NCBI GenBank assembly: GCA_017435365.1
Contig: JAFSFD010000007.1
Location: forward strand, 1 to 40,572
Length of the DNA: 40,572 bases
Direction: 5' to 3'
DNA from: Akkermansia sp.
GTDB lineage: Bacteria; Verrucomicrobiota; Verrucomicrobiia; Verrucomicrobiales; Akkermansiaceae
Shown here: in pieces, positions 1 through 7,694 of the stretch
Numbering within the stretch: position 1 is the first letter of the stretch
Layout: each line of letters opens with the position of its first letter
Program-made: the position numbers and the translations under genes
Notes under the pieces: generated by a model
What the model was told of the DNA's origin: nothing
Database searches by the model: none
What the model saw: only the letters and a program-made list of their open reading frames with translations

Positions 1-262
1 AACCTCGTCCATCCATCCGGCCTTATATGCAATTTCTGTTCGTACAGTCGGGATTTCCCCTCGAACTTCCTTTCCCTCGATTTGTTACCTCCCCGCAGTT
101 GCTTCGTGCCCGCGCCACGGGCACTCACCCTTGCAGGGCAAGCATTTCACGTTTGGCTTATCAGCCTTAACGCCGTCGGCTGTTTTGTTCTTCATGTCTG
201 GGATTCCGCACCATCGCGGCTCCTCGCGGACTTTCACCGCAGTGCGCATATCGCGTCGGTCG
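1..262. other. Non-coding end region with no confident gene
   Basis: This stretch lies beyond the terminator of the decarboxylase operon. On the minus strand an open frame at 85-249 could encode 54 residues with a Cys-rich end (CLPCKGECP), but it has no Shine-Dalgarno sequence, no close -10 box and no family I recognise, so I do not call it. Nothing else was seen. Confidence 0.5.
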
Positions 263-297
263 TACAAAACAGAGTGCGCAGGCAAACGCCTGCGCAC
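263..297 (-). terminator. Intrinsic terminator of the decarboxylase operon
   Basis: A perfect 10-bp stem (GTGCGCAGGC at 274-283, GCCTGCGCAC at 288-297) closes a 4-nt loop. Read on the minus strand it is followed by TCTGTTTTGT. It lies 28 nt past the stop of the beta-subunit gene, as expected for the end of the four-gene operon. Confidence 0.8.
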
Positions 298-325
298 CCT
301 GTTACTTATTTATTTTCAAATATTA

Positions 326-1747
326 TTAATGACCACTCAGCGTGGTGATATAGTAACCGGCAATCACGGCGGTACCAATCACACCGGCCACATTCGGGCC
401 CATGGCGTGCATGAGCAGGAAGTTTGTGCGGTCAGCCTGCTGGCCCACATTGTGGGACACACGGGCAGCCATCGGCACGGCGGAAACACCGGCGGAGCCG
501 ATGAGCGGGTTGATGGGGTTCTTGCGCCAGCCGGGCACCAGGTTCATAAGCTGGGCGCACAGCAGGCCGCAGATAGTAGCCACGGCGAAGGCCACCACAC
601 CCAGCAGGATGATGAGGATGGTTTCCTGCTGCAGGAAGCGGGCACCCTGCATGGTAAGGCCCACGGATACACCCAGGAGGATGGTGGTGATGTTCATCAG
701 CTCGTTCTGGGCGCAGCTCACCAGGCGCTCGGTCACCTGGCATTCGCGCAGGAAATTACCCAGCATCAGCATACCCAGCAGCGGGGCTGCATCCGGGCAG
801 AGCAGAATGGTGGTCAGCGTCACCACGAAGCAGAAGAACAGCTTCTCGCCCTTGGAAACCTGGCGCAGGCTCTTCATCTTGATCTTGCGCTGCGCCTCCG
901 TGGTGCAGAGCTTCATGAAGGGCGGCTGAATCAGCGGCACCAGGGCCATGTAGGTGTAGGCAGCCACGGCAATGGCACCCAGCAGCTCCGGTGCCATCTT
1001 ACTGGCCAGGAAGATGGAGGTGGGACCGTCTGCACCACCGATGATGCCGATGGCTGCAGCCTGTCCCCTGGTAAAGCCAAGGCCCACAGCGCAGAGGAAG
1101 GTGAAGGCCACACCACCCTGGGCAGCAGCACCCAGCAGCAGGGACTTGGGAGATGCCAGCAGCGGGCCGAAGTCCGTGAGAGCGCCCACGCCCATGAAAA
1201 TCAGAGCGGGGAAAATCTCGCACTTGATGCCCAGCCCCAGCCAGTCGAACAGGCCGCCATGAGGCTTCACCAGCAGGTATTTCTGCGGTGTCTGGCCAGT
1301 TACCACCAGCTTACCCTTCTGCGTCTTGCCGGTTTCCGGGTCCACGGCATCGCGAGCCACCATAGGCTCAGCCATTGCGGCATCGTACTCAGCAGCCTGG
1401 GCAGGGTCGATACCCTCCGTGCTCTGCTTGCTGACGCCGGCATCTGCAAACGGAGCCAGTTCCAGCTGAATGAAGCCCACGTCCTGCATAGTGGAGCGAG
1501 CCACCTTGCCATCCTCGATGGCAACCACCTCGCGCTGAGCCTGGGTGATGACCATGCCGTTGTCCGGGATGTTGGCGATGAGGGCGCCGAAAGCAATCGG
1601 CACCATGAGCAGCGGTTCGAACTGCTTCACCACACCCAGATACAGCATCACGGCCACAATACCCCACATCACGTACATCTGCCAGGTCATCTGATAGATG
1701 CCCATGCCGCCGATGAACTCTGCGAAGGAATTGAGAAGTTCTTGCAT
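326..1747 (-). CDS. Na+-transporting decarboxylase, beta subunit (membrane)
   Basis: This is the integral membrane subunit of a biotin-dependent Na+ pump (OadB/MmdB/GcdB family). It decarboxylates carboxybiotin and exports Na+ across the inner membrane. The protein has 473 residues and many hydrophobic segments, with the family signature GGADGPTSIF in its middle and a long conserved C-terminal half. Family members are usually about 375-435 residues. The extra length here is a hydrophilic stretch of roughly 90 residues (about 60-150) after the first membrane segments, probably an external loop. It is the last gene of a minus-strand operon, 67 nt after the biotin carrier gene, and a strong terminator follows. 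The start has no Shine-Dalgarno sequence. The family call is firm; the substrate (methylmalonyl-CoA, oxaloacetate or glutaconyl-CoA) comes only from the carboxyltransferase partner. Confidence 0.93.
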   Translation of the reverse strand: MQELLNSFAEFIGGMGIYQMTWQMYVMWGIVAVMLYLGVVKQFEPLLMVPIAFGALIANIPDNGMVITQAQREVVAIEDGKVARSTMQDVGFIQLELAPFADAGVSKQSTEGIDPAQAAEYDAAMAEPMVARDAVDPETGKTQKGKLVVTGQTPQKYLLVKPHGGLFDWLGLGIKCEIFPALIFMGVGALTDFGPLLASPKSLLLGAAAQGGVAFTFLCAVGLGFTRGQAAAIGIIGGADGPTSIFLASKMAPELLGAIAVAAYTYMALVPLIQPPFMKLCTTEAQRKIKMKSLRQVSKGEKLFFCFVVTLTTILLCPDAAPLLGMLMLGNFLRECQVTERLVSCAQNELMNITTILLGVSVGLTMQGARFLQQETILIILLGVVAFAVATICGLLCAQLMNLVPGWRKNPINPLIGSAGVSAVPMAARVSHNVGQQADRTNFLLMHAMGPNVAGVIGTAVIAGYYITTLSGH

Positions 1748-1814
1748 ATCTGTATAATGCGTTGTTTATACTCTACCTCTGCACCGCCGGGGTGCAGAGC
1801 CAGCAGATGCAAAC

Positions 1815-2210
1815 TTAACCGATGTAGGCCAGGGTCTGCCCCTCCGTCACGGTGTCGCCGGGCTTCACGGCAAAGGAAGTCACGGTACCGTTGGCGGGGG
1901 CATAAATCACGGTGTTCATCTTCATGGCCTCCACGGTCATCACCTGGTCGCCTTCCTTCACGGCAGCACCGGGCTGCACGTCCAGGGATACCACCTTGGC
2001 AGCCAGAGGGCTGGGGATGGGGGTGCCGGCACCGGCAGGAGCAGCGGCGGGAGCAGGAGCAGCAGCCACGGGAGCGGGAGCAACCACAGGGGCAGCCACC
2101 ACGGGAGCAGCCACGGGAGCGGGAGCAAGAGCCACGGGGGCGGTGCCACCCACGGTTTCAACGGTTACATCAAAGGTCTGACCGGCAACGGTAATACGGA
2201 GTTGTTTCAT
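1815..2210 (-). CDS. Biotin carboxyl carrier subunit of the decarboxylase
   Basis: This 131-residue protein carries the biotin arm that moves CO2 from the carboxyltransferase to the membrane beta subunit. Residues 1-20 form a short N-terminal strand region. Residues 22-58 are an Ala/Pro/Val-rich flexible linker, and about 60-131 form a biotinyl domain with the VEAMKMNT motif, biotin being attached to Lys97. Size and layout match the gamma subunit (MmdC/GcdC type) of Na+-pumping decarboxylases, where the carrier is a separate protein and not fused to the carboxyltransferase as in oxaloacetate decarboxylase. This favours a methylmalonyl-CoA or glutaconyl-CoA enzyme. It lies third in the operon, 62 nt after the small membrane subunit. 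The linker DNA is highly repetitive (GCAGCCACGGGAGC-like units) and could vary in length between strains. Confidence 0.93.
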   Translation of the reverse strand: MKQLRITVAGQTFDVTVETVGGTAPVALAPAPVAAPVVAAPVVAPAPVAAAPAPAAAPAGAGTPIPSPLAAKVVSLDVQPGAAVKEGDQVMTVEAMKMNTVIYAPANGTVTSFAVKPGDTVTEGQTLAYIG

Positions 2211-2272
2211 ATTCTTGTTTTCTATTTGTGTTTGATTTTTGAAGTTTGTTTGGAGAGTGTGCCCTGTTTGTA

Positions 2273-2701
2273 TCAGCGCACGGGAGAGTTGTTCATAGCT
2301 GCAGCGCGGCCACTCTGCCCATAGGCGGTGTCGACCGGCTTGATGTCCAGAATGCGAGCCTCATCGCCCACCGTGACTTTGACGGCAGCGGCAATGGCGG
2401 CAACGACCTGCGGTGTTATGCTGCTCTGCGCAGCGTCATAAATGCCGGCGGCAATGGCAGCCACCTGCGCAGGCGCCAGTTCCGGGGCGGGCGCCACAGG
2501 GGCTGCCGCTACCGGGGCCATGGCCGCCTTGGCGGCCTCGGACTGAGCCTTGCGCTTAGCATCCAGACGCTGTGCCACGGTTCCTGATATCGTCAGGATG
2601 ACGCTCAGGAACACGAGACAGGAAAACACCACACACATGCCGGTGACCTGGTAGACCACGGCATCCATATCGAGTGCAGCGAGTGTCTGTGCGTATATCA
2701 T
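2273..2701 (-). CDS. Small membrane subunit, OadG/MmdD-like
   Basis: This 142-residue protein has a short N-terminus, one membrane helix at about residues 20-45 (VTGMCVVFSCLVFLSVILTI) and then a charged, Ala/Pro-rich tail. That is the layout of the OadG (gamma) or MmdD (delta) subunit, which anchors and assembles the decarboxylase complex on the membrane. The position between the carboxyltransferase (27 nt upstream) and the biotin carrier supports the call. Sequence conservation in this family is low, so the assignment rests on topology, size and operon order. About residues 65-125 resemble a small folded domain (AQVAAIAAGIYDAAQSSITP) and not a simple linker; similar OadG-like proteins carry such an extension. 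Confidence 0.8.
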   Translation of the reverse strand: MIYAQTLAALDMDAVVYQVTGMCVVFSCLVFLSVILTISGTVAQRLDAKRKAQSEAAKAAMAPVAAAPVAPAPELAPAQVAAIAAGIYDAAQSSITPQVVAAIAAAVKVTVGDEARILDIKPVDTAYGQSGRAAAMNNSPVR

Positions 2702-2728
2702 TGTTATTGGGGTTTGTGAAATAGAGAA

Positions 2729-4294
2729 TCAGAGGGGCATGTTGCCATGCTTCTTGGCGGGGTGCGTCTCGCGCTTGCTGAGCAGGGTGCGCAGGGTCAG
2801 CGCTATGCGGGCGCGGGAGTCCTTCGGGTCGATGATGTCGGTCACCTGGTCAGATGCGGCGGCGGCGTACGGGTTGGAGAAGGCCTTTTCGTACTCGGCC
2901 ACCAGTTCCTTCTGGCGGGCATCCCGGGCAGCGGCATCCTCGATTCCCTTCAGCTCGCGACCATACAGAATCTGCACGGCACCGGCGGCACCCATCACCG
3001 CAATTTCTGCGCAGGGCCAGGCAAACACGGCATCTGCCCCCAGGCCCTTGCAGCACATGGCGATATAGGCACCGCCGTAGGCCTTGCGCATGATGAGGGT
3101 CACCTTCGGCACAGAGGCGGAGGAGTAGGCGTAAATCATCTTGGCACCGTGGCGGATGATACCGCCGCGTTCCTGCTGCTTGCCGGGCAGGAAGCCGGGC
3201 ACGTCCACCAGGTTCACCAGGGGGATGTTGAAGGCATCGCAGCAGCGGATGAAGCGGGCGGCCTTGTCGGAGGCATCAATATCCAGGCAACCGGCCTTCA
3301 CCGCCGGCTGGTTGGCAATGATACCCACCACCACACCGCAGATGCGGCCGAAGCCCACCACCACGTTGCCGGCAAAGTTGGCATGCACTTCCATGAAGCT
3401 GCCTTCATCCACCAGGCGGGCAATCACCTTCTGCACATCCAGCGGGGTGTTGTTGTTGTCGGGGATGATGTCGTTCATGCCCTCCTGCGGGGCGATATCC
3501 AGCGGCTGGCTCAGGTCGTGCGGGGGCTCCTGGGCATTGTTGGAGGGCAGATAGGTGAGCAGTCTCTTGGCGATATCCAGGGCGTGCTCATCCGTCTCGG
3601 CCACGAAGTGGGCATTGCCGGACACGGAGGAATGCACGGCAGCACCGCCGATTTCCTCCATGGTGCACTGCTCATAGGTCACCTGCTCAATCACTTTCGG
3701 GCCGGTGATGTACATACCGGCGGCACCACCCTTGCGGATGATGATGAAGTCCGTGAGTGCCGGGGAGTAGGCAGCACCACCGGCGCAGGGGCCCAGGATG
3801 AGGGAAATCTGCGGCACTACGCCGCTGGCAGCCACGTTGTTGTAGAACACGTTGGCAAAACCGGTCAGCGATTCGATACCCTCCTGCAAACGGGCACCGC
3901 CGGAGTCGTTAATCTGGATGATGGGCATGCCGGCCTTCAGCGCATACTGCTGGGCGTCGCAAATCTTCTGGGCGTGCATATACCCCAGAGAACCACCCTG
4001 CGCCAGGAAATCCGCTGCTGTGGCGGCCACCGGGCGACCATTCACCAGGCCGAACCCCGTCACAATACCATCACCGGGGATATCCTTGTTCAGCATGCCG
4101 AAGTTGCTGCAGTGGTGCTTGGTGTGCATGCCGATTTCAGTGAAGGAACCGGCATCGAACAGGCACGACATGCGCTCGCGGGCTGTCCAGTCGCCCTTGG
4201 CATGGCGGGCTTCATACTTCTCCGGCGAAGCGGCGTACTTGATTTTGTTACGACGCGACTCCAGCTCCTCAAGCAGTTTGGGATCTATTGCCAT
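2729..4294 (-). CDS. mmdA: Acyl-CoA carboxyltransferase / methylmalonyl-CoA decarboxylase alpha
   Basis: This 521-residue carboxyltransferase has the crotonase-like fold of propionyl-CoA carboxylase beta and methylmalonyl-CoA decarboxylase alpha chains. Diagnostic stretches are SGGARLQEG (121-129), GPCAGGAAYSPALTDF (158-173), DVPGFLPG and GGAYIAMCCKGLGADAVFAWP-type sequence in the C-terminal half; the Gly-rich pairs form the two oxyanion holes. Together with the separate biotin carrier, OadG-like and beta subunits it should remove the carboxyl group of methylmalonyl-CoA to give propionyl-CoA while Na+ is pumped, a late step of propionate formation. It is the first gene of the operon. The start lacks a Shine-Dalgarno sequence, but a TAGAAT -10 box lies about 60 nt upstream. 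A biotin-dependent carboxylase running in the opposite direction is less likely because the beta pump subunit is present. Confidence 0.9.
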   Translation of the reverse strand: MAIDPKLLEELESRRNKIKYAASPEKYEARHAKGDWTARERMSCLFDAGSFTEIGMHTKHHCSNFGMLNKDIPGDGIVTGFGLVNGRPVAATAADFLAQGGSLGYMHAQKICDAQQYALKAGMPIIQINDSGGARLQEGIESLTGFANVFYNNVAASGVVPQISLILGPCAGGAAYSPALTDFIIIRKGGAAGMYITGPKVIEQVTYEQCTMEEIGGAAVHSSVSGNAHFVAETDEHALDIAKRLLTYLPSNNAQEPPHDLSQPLDIAPQEGMNDIIPDNNNTPLDVQKVIARLVDEGSFMEVHANFAGNVVVGFGRICGVVVGIIANQPAVKAGCLDIDASDKAARFIRCCDAFNIPLVNLVDVPGFLPGKQQERGGIIRHGAKMIYAYSSASVPKVTLIMRKAYGGAYIAMCCKGLGADAVFAWPCAEIAVMGAAGAVQILYGRELKGIEDAAARDARQKELVAEYEKAFSNPYAAAASDQVTDIIDPKDSRARIALTLRTLLSKRETHPAKKHGNMPL

Positions 4295-4356
4295 ATAGGT
4301 CAGATGTAAAATGTTTCACTACGCGGGCTGTGGGTACAGTCCACCTACGTTGCCCG

Positions 4357-4385
4357 ATTCTACCACGCCCCCCGCTCCAAGAAAA
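4357..4385 (-). promoter_or_regulatory. Candidate promoter of the decarboxylase operon
   Basis: On the minus strand a TAGAAT -10 box (4357-4362) follows a weak -35 TTTTCT (4380-4385) with 17-nt spacing. The predicted transcript would have a leader of about 55 nt before the carboxyltransferase start. Confidence 0.45.
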
Positions 4386-4416
4386 GCAAAATCTGCTGCA
4401 ATGGTCACAAAAATTT

Positions 4417-5298
4417 TCACCCCTGCACCGTAATGCGCGGCGTGATGATGCAGCGGCGGTAGGTGCCGGGGGCCACATGGGTGCGCGGCCACACGATGCA
4501 GTCATCCATGACCACCCCGGCGGGGATGACGGCATCCTGCCCCACCACACAATCCTCGCCCAGGTCGGCGGCCGTTGAGATACTGGCCGTGGGGTGAATA
4601 CGCTCGCGACTGGTCAGCTCCATCATGGTGTCCACATAGCCGGCAGGGGAGCCGATTTCGTGCCAGTTGGCCCAGTCAAAAACAACGCCGCCCACTTTCC
4701 CCTGCTTTATCAGCTCCAGCCAGATGGGAACAATAGAGAATTCATCCGCCGCCGGGAACAAGTCAGCCACCTCCGGCTGCATGATGTACACCCCGGCGAA
4801 CTGGTGGGTACCCGGGTTCACGCCCAGAGCGTGGCGCATATCGGTGATAGAGCCGGAGGCTTCATCGAAGCCCACGTTGCGTTTGCCATCCACACTGCGC
4901 AGCGCCAGGGTCACCATATTGCCACGGCGCTTGTGCTCCGCCAGCAGCTCCGCCACCGGAATATCCGTGAGAATATCCCCATTGTGCACCAGCAGCGGCT
5001 CACCGGGCTTCACCCAGTGCATGATTTTCTTCACTCCGCCACCGGAATCCAGCGGTGTTTCCTCCTCACTGAAGCTCACGGGGCAGCAGCGGTAAGTCGG
5101 TTCCGGGAAAGCGCGCTCCCACATGAGGGGCAGGCAGGAGATATTCACCATGAACTCCGTCACCCCGCAGCGGATGTAGTGGTCCATCGTATGCTGGATA
5201 AGCGGTTTCTGAAAAACCGGCATCAGCGGTTTGGGAAGAATGTGCGTAAGCGGAGCGAGGCGTGTGCCCAGACCGGCACCAAGAATGAAAGCTTGCAT
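4417..5298 (-). CDS. Sugar-1-phosphate nucleotidyltransferase
   Basis: This 293-residue protein begins with the nucleotide-binding signature LGAGLGTRLAPLT followed by PKPLMPV, typical of NTP-transferase enzymes (mannose-1-phosphate guanylyltransferase, glucose-1-phosphate thymidylyltransferase, MurU). VHNGDIL holds the metal-binding Asp, and GSPAGYVD closes the catalytic domain at about residue 220. The remaining 65 residues look like a short left-handed beta-helix (ISTAADLGEDCVVGQDAVIP). The product is therefore a nucleotide-activated sugar, probably for cell envelope glycans or recycled MurNAc-1-phosphate; the exact sugar cannot be read. The gene starts 5 nt after the stop of the CPBP protease gene, so the two form one unit. 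Confidence 0.85.
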   Translation of the reverse strand: MQAFILGAGLGTRLAPLTHILPKPLMPVFQKPLIQHTMDHYIRCGVTEFMVNISCLPLMWERAFPEPTYRCCPVSFSEEETPLDSGGGVKKIMHWVKPGEPLLVHNGDILTDIPVAELLAEHKRRGNMVTLALRSVDGKRNVGFDEASGSITDMRHALGVNPGTHQFAGVYIMQPEVADLFPAADEFSIVPIWLELIKQGKVGGVVFDWANWHEIGSPAGYVDTMMELTSRERIHPTASISTAADLGEDCVVGQDAVIPAGVVMDDCIVWPRTHVAPGTYRRCIITPRITVQG

Positions 5299-5303
5299 AA
5301 GAT

Positions 5304-6002
5304 TTACCAGAGATGAGGAAGATTCAGTTTGATAGCGCAGATTCCCATGATGAGGTTCGCCACGGCGTGCATCACAATCGCGGGAGTCAGCCGCTTTGTA
5401 TACACTACCAGAGCATAAGTCAGCGAGCCGTACACAAAGGCTCCGGCATAGTCCACCGGGCGGTGTACCAGCATGAACGCCAGCGTCACCACCACATAGC
5501 CAAGCCAGCTCCCCTGCCCCAGTGGCACCGTCTGCGGAAAATCACGGTTCACACACCAGCGCATCAGATACCCACGCCAGAAAAACTCCTCCACCAGAGC
5601 CACAATCACCACCGCACGCAGAAAGCGGAACCCATATTCCACCCAGACCGCCACGGCATTATCGCCAAACACCGCCTCAGGCTCAAAGCCCGGCTCCGCA
5701 GGAATCCACCCCGTCACATACGGCACCAGCCAGCAACCGATACCCACCACACCCACCCATGCACCCAGCACGCAGGGCCACGGCTTCCAATCCCACTCCA
5801 CCCCGCGCCGCACATACCACAAATACCCACCGCACACCAGCACCTGCAGCGGGTAAATCCACATCTCCGGCGCCCGGCGCCACCACCCCACACTCGGGTG
5901 ATCCCACGCCCATGCACCCTCCACCACCCACAGCAGCAGATTAAACGCCAGAAACAGCACAAAGGGCGTGACGTAAGTGCGAAACAGATTTTGCTCAGAC
6001 AT
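5304..6002 (-). CDS. CPBP-family intramembrane metalloprotease (CAAX-like)
   Basis: This 232-residue polytopic membrane protein carries the ABI/CPBP motifs: EE at 128-129 in the sequence VEEFFWRGYLMRW with Arg133, His170, and His202-xxx-Asn206. These residues coordinate the metal and form the active site. The wording of the first motif recalls the CAAX-protease-related proteins sometimes linked to exosortase systems, but no exosortase is in view. Its natural substrate is unknown. The gene is cotranscribed with the nucleotidyltransferase. Its start codon lies about 8 nt from the edge of the inverted-repeat element, so insertion of that element probably replaced its original promoter region; no good -35/-10 pair is visible just upstream. 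Confidence 0.85.
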   Translation of the reverse strand: MSEQNLFRTYVTPFVLFLAFNLLLWVVEGAWAWDHPSVGWWRRAPEMWIYPLQVLVCGGYLWYVRRGVEWDWKPWPCVLGAWVGVVGIGCWLVPYVTGWIPAEPGFEPEAVFGDNAVAVWVEYGFRFLRAVVIVALVEEFFWRGYLMRWCVNRDFPQTVPLGQGSWLGYVVVTLAFMLVHRPVDYAGAFVYGSLTYALVVYTKRLTPAIVMHAVANLIMGICAIKLNLPHLW

Positions 6003-6010
6003 ACTGGAAA

Positions 6011-6513
6011 TTACGAAGTACGAGGTGGGAAGTACGAAGTATGAAGTTACGCGGGCTGGCGCCCGCCGGATTGTTTCATATTACGGCGTTTAGTAATGCA
6101 GGACGCCGTAATGATAGCGGTAAGCTCGTTTGCTTCCTGCATCAGCGCCTCTATTTTCGAGCTACGCACCAGCTCACACGCAACGAGCATATCCATCCAA
6201 AATGCAGATTCATCGGCTTCTTCTTCGCATATTTTCAGCTTATTGAGGTAATCCTTGTCAGACTTCGCCCTACCGGAAGCCCGATAATTCGCAGCAACAG
6301 AAGTGGCACAGCGGAACAACTGGTCGCGCATATGCAACGCCTCCGGAGAATTCGGCAACGAACTGCACAGCTTGTACACACGCAAAGCAAAAGCCCGCGT
6401 CCGCTGCGTCATTGCGTCCCTGAACGCCGTTCCATTGTCCATGTGCAAACCTCCTGCGGGCGCCAGCCCGCGTAACTTCATACTTCGTACTTCCCACCTC
6501 GTAATTCGTACTT
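6011..6513. mobile_element. Inverted-repeat element carrying a four-helix-bundle gene
   Basis: Two perfect 47-bp inverted copies (6020-6066 and 6456-6502), extending imperfectly to about 58 bp, bracket one small gene. Each arm holds repeated ACGAAGT-type words and a hairpin at its inner side (GCGGGC-TGGC-GCCCGC at 6051-6066; its complement at 6456-6471). The arm upstream of the gene provides its Shine-Dalgarno sequence, and the downstream arm provides its last codons and stop. No transposase is encoded. A gene-less relative is found at 9033-9168. The element sits between the aminotransferase terminator hairpin and the CPBP gene start. Mobility is an inference from structure and from the second copy. 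Confidence 0.75.
6047..6442 (-). CDS. Four-helix-bundle protein (S23/IVP, Avd-like)
   Basis: This 131-residue protein belongs, by its pattern, to the four-helix-bundle family of 23S-rRNA intervening-sequence proteins and diversity-generating-retroelement accessory proteins. It has the typical core FALRVYKLCSSLP, then LFRCATSVAANYRASGRAKSD, a family hallmark, then DYLNKLKICEEEADESAFWMDML. Proteins of this family form pentamers and bind nucleic acid in the cases studied; the role of stand-alone copies is unknown. I chose the ATG at 6442 because a perfect AGGAGG lies 7 nt upstream, although the frame is open further up into the repeat. The last eight residues (SGGRQPA-type) are encoded by the repeat arm. 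The strong Shine-Dalgarno contrasts with most neighbours and suggests a transferred cassette. Confidence 0.85.
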   Translation of the reverse strand: MDNGTAFRDAMTQRTRAFALRVYKLCSSLPNSPEALHMRDQLFRCATSVAANYRASGRAKSDKDYLNKLKICEEEADESAFWMDMLVACELVRSSKIEALMQEANELTAIITASCITKRRNMKQSGGRQPA

Positions 6514-6514
6514 T

Positions 6515-6542
6515 TCTGTGACTCACCGGAGTGAGTCACAGA
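6515..6542 (-). terminator. Hairpin overlapping the aminotransferase stop codon
   Basis: A perfect 12-bp stem (TCTGTGACTCAC at 6515-6526 and its complement at 6531-6542) with a 4-nt loop includes the aminotransferase stop codon. On the minus strand it is followed by AAAGTACG and not by a T-run, because the inverted-repeat element begins at once. The tail may have been separated from the stem by insertion. Confidence 0.55.
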
Positions 6543-7692
6543 ATCTTGCCATTTTATCGCAGGCTTGTTCGAGGAGGTTCTGGGCAGTAGCATAGCAGCA
6601 GCGCAGGTAGCCCTCACCGCAGGCGCCGAATGCCGTGCCCGGCACAGCGGCCACCTTGTGCTCCATGAGCAGGCGGAGCGCAAACTCCTTCGAGGAAATA
6701 CCGAAGCGCTTGATACTGGGGAACGTATAGAACGCGCCCCCGGGCAGGTGACAATCCATACCCATGTCATTGAAGCGGCCCACAATGTAATCGCGGCGGC
6801 GGTGGTAGCTCTCGCGCATCTCCAGCATAGCCGGCACACCGTTCTCCAGAGCCTCGACACCAGCCTCCTGCGAGGTGATGGTGGGGCAGATCATCGTGTA
6901 GGAATGCACCTTCATCATCTGCTCGATGAGCTCCTTCGGGCCGCAGGCATAACCCAGGCGCAGACCGGTCATGGCAAAAGCCTTCGAGAAACCATGCAGC
7001 AGCAGCGTGCGTTCCTTCATACCCGGCAGGGCTGCGATAGAGGTATGCTCCTCCTCATCGTAACGAAGCTCAGAATATATCTCATCCGTGAGCACAAACA
7101 AATCATACTTCACGCAGATGGCCGCAATCTCCTCCAGCGTCTTGCGCGGAGCGATGGAACCCGTCGGGTTCGTCGGGAAGTTCAGCATCAGCACCTTCGT
7201 GCGCGGCGTGATGGCAGCCTCCAGCTTGGCCGGATTCAACGCAAAGAGGTCATCGATACTCGTCTCCACCGCCCTGGGCACACCGTAGGCCATCATCACC
7301 GTGGGGGCATAGCTCACGTAGCAAGGCTCGTGGTACAGCACCTCATCCCCGGGGTTCAGCAGGCACCGCAGCGCCAGGTCGATAGCCTCGCTCACGCCCA
7401 CCGTCGGCAGAATCTCGCACAGCGGGTCATACTCCACATGGAAGAAATCCGCCACATACGTGCTGATTGCGCGGCGCAGGCTCTCCAGGCCGTAATTGCT
7501 GGTGTAGGTGGTGTGCCCGCGCTCCAGCGAGCGGATAGCCGCCTCGCGGATATTCCACGGGGTCACGAAATCCGGCTCACCCACACCTAGGGAAATGATA
7601 TCCTTGCTGCCGGTAGCCAGATCGAAGAACTCACGGATACCCGAGCGGGGCATATCCATGACCTGTTTAGAAAGCGTCTTGCTCCAGTCCAT
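6523..7692 (-). CDS. PLP-dependent class I/II aminotransferase
   Basis: This 389-residue fold-type I aminotransferase shows the expected landmarks: SLGVGEPDF near the N-terminus, NFPTNPTG at about 161-168, Asp193 in LTDEIYS that pairs with the pyridine nitrogen, and Lys227 in HGFSKAFAMTGLRLGY that forms the Schiff base. It should transfer amino groups between an amino acid and 2-oxoglutarate or pyruvate in the cytoplasm; the sequence type is that of aspartate/aromatic/alanine-using enzymes and substrate cannot be fixed. It starts 2 nt after the stop of an Lrp/AsnC regulator gene, so the regulator probably controls it in response to an amino acid. Length is normal for the family. Confidence 0.92.
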   Translation of the reverse strand: MDWSKTLSKQVMDMPRSGIREFFDLATGSKDIISLGVGEPDFVTPWNIREAAIRSLERGHTTYTSNYGLESLRRAISTYVADFFHVEYDPLCEILPTVGVSEAIDLALRCLLNPGDEVLYHEPCYVSYAPTVMMAYGVPRAVETSIDDLFALNPAKLEAAITPRTKVLMLNFPTNPTGSIAPRKTLEEIAAICVKYDLFVLTDEIYSELRYDEEEHTSIAALPGMKERTLLLHGFSKAFAMTGLRLGYACGPKELIEQMMKVHSYTMICPTITSQEAGVEALENGVPAMLEMRESYHRRRDYIVGRFNDMGMDCHLPGGAFYTFPSIKRFGISSKEFALRLLMEHKVAAVPGTAFGACGEGYLRCCYATAQNLLEQACDKMARFCDSLR

Positions 7693-7694
7693 AA

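Noticed and set aside
85..297. Small minus-strand frame with a CLPCKGECP cysteine motif
   Set aside because: Its longest form starts inside the operon terminator, no start has a Shine-Dalgarno or close -10 box, and no family is recognised. It could be revisited if conserved in relatives.
2000..2160. Tandem DNA repeat in the biotin carrier gene as a separate element
   Set aside because: It is the coding sequence of the Ala/Pro linker and stays in frame, so it is part of the gene.
131..2194. Long plus-strand open frame (687 codons) across the decarboxylase beta and biotin carrier genes
   Set aside because: Antisense shadow of well-supported genes in GC-rich DNA; the translation is His/Gly-rich with no domain.
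2747..4309. Plus-strand open frame of 520 codons opposite the carboxyltransferase
   Set aside because: Same shadow effect; the minus-strand protein is conserved along its full length.
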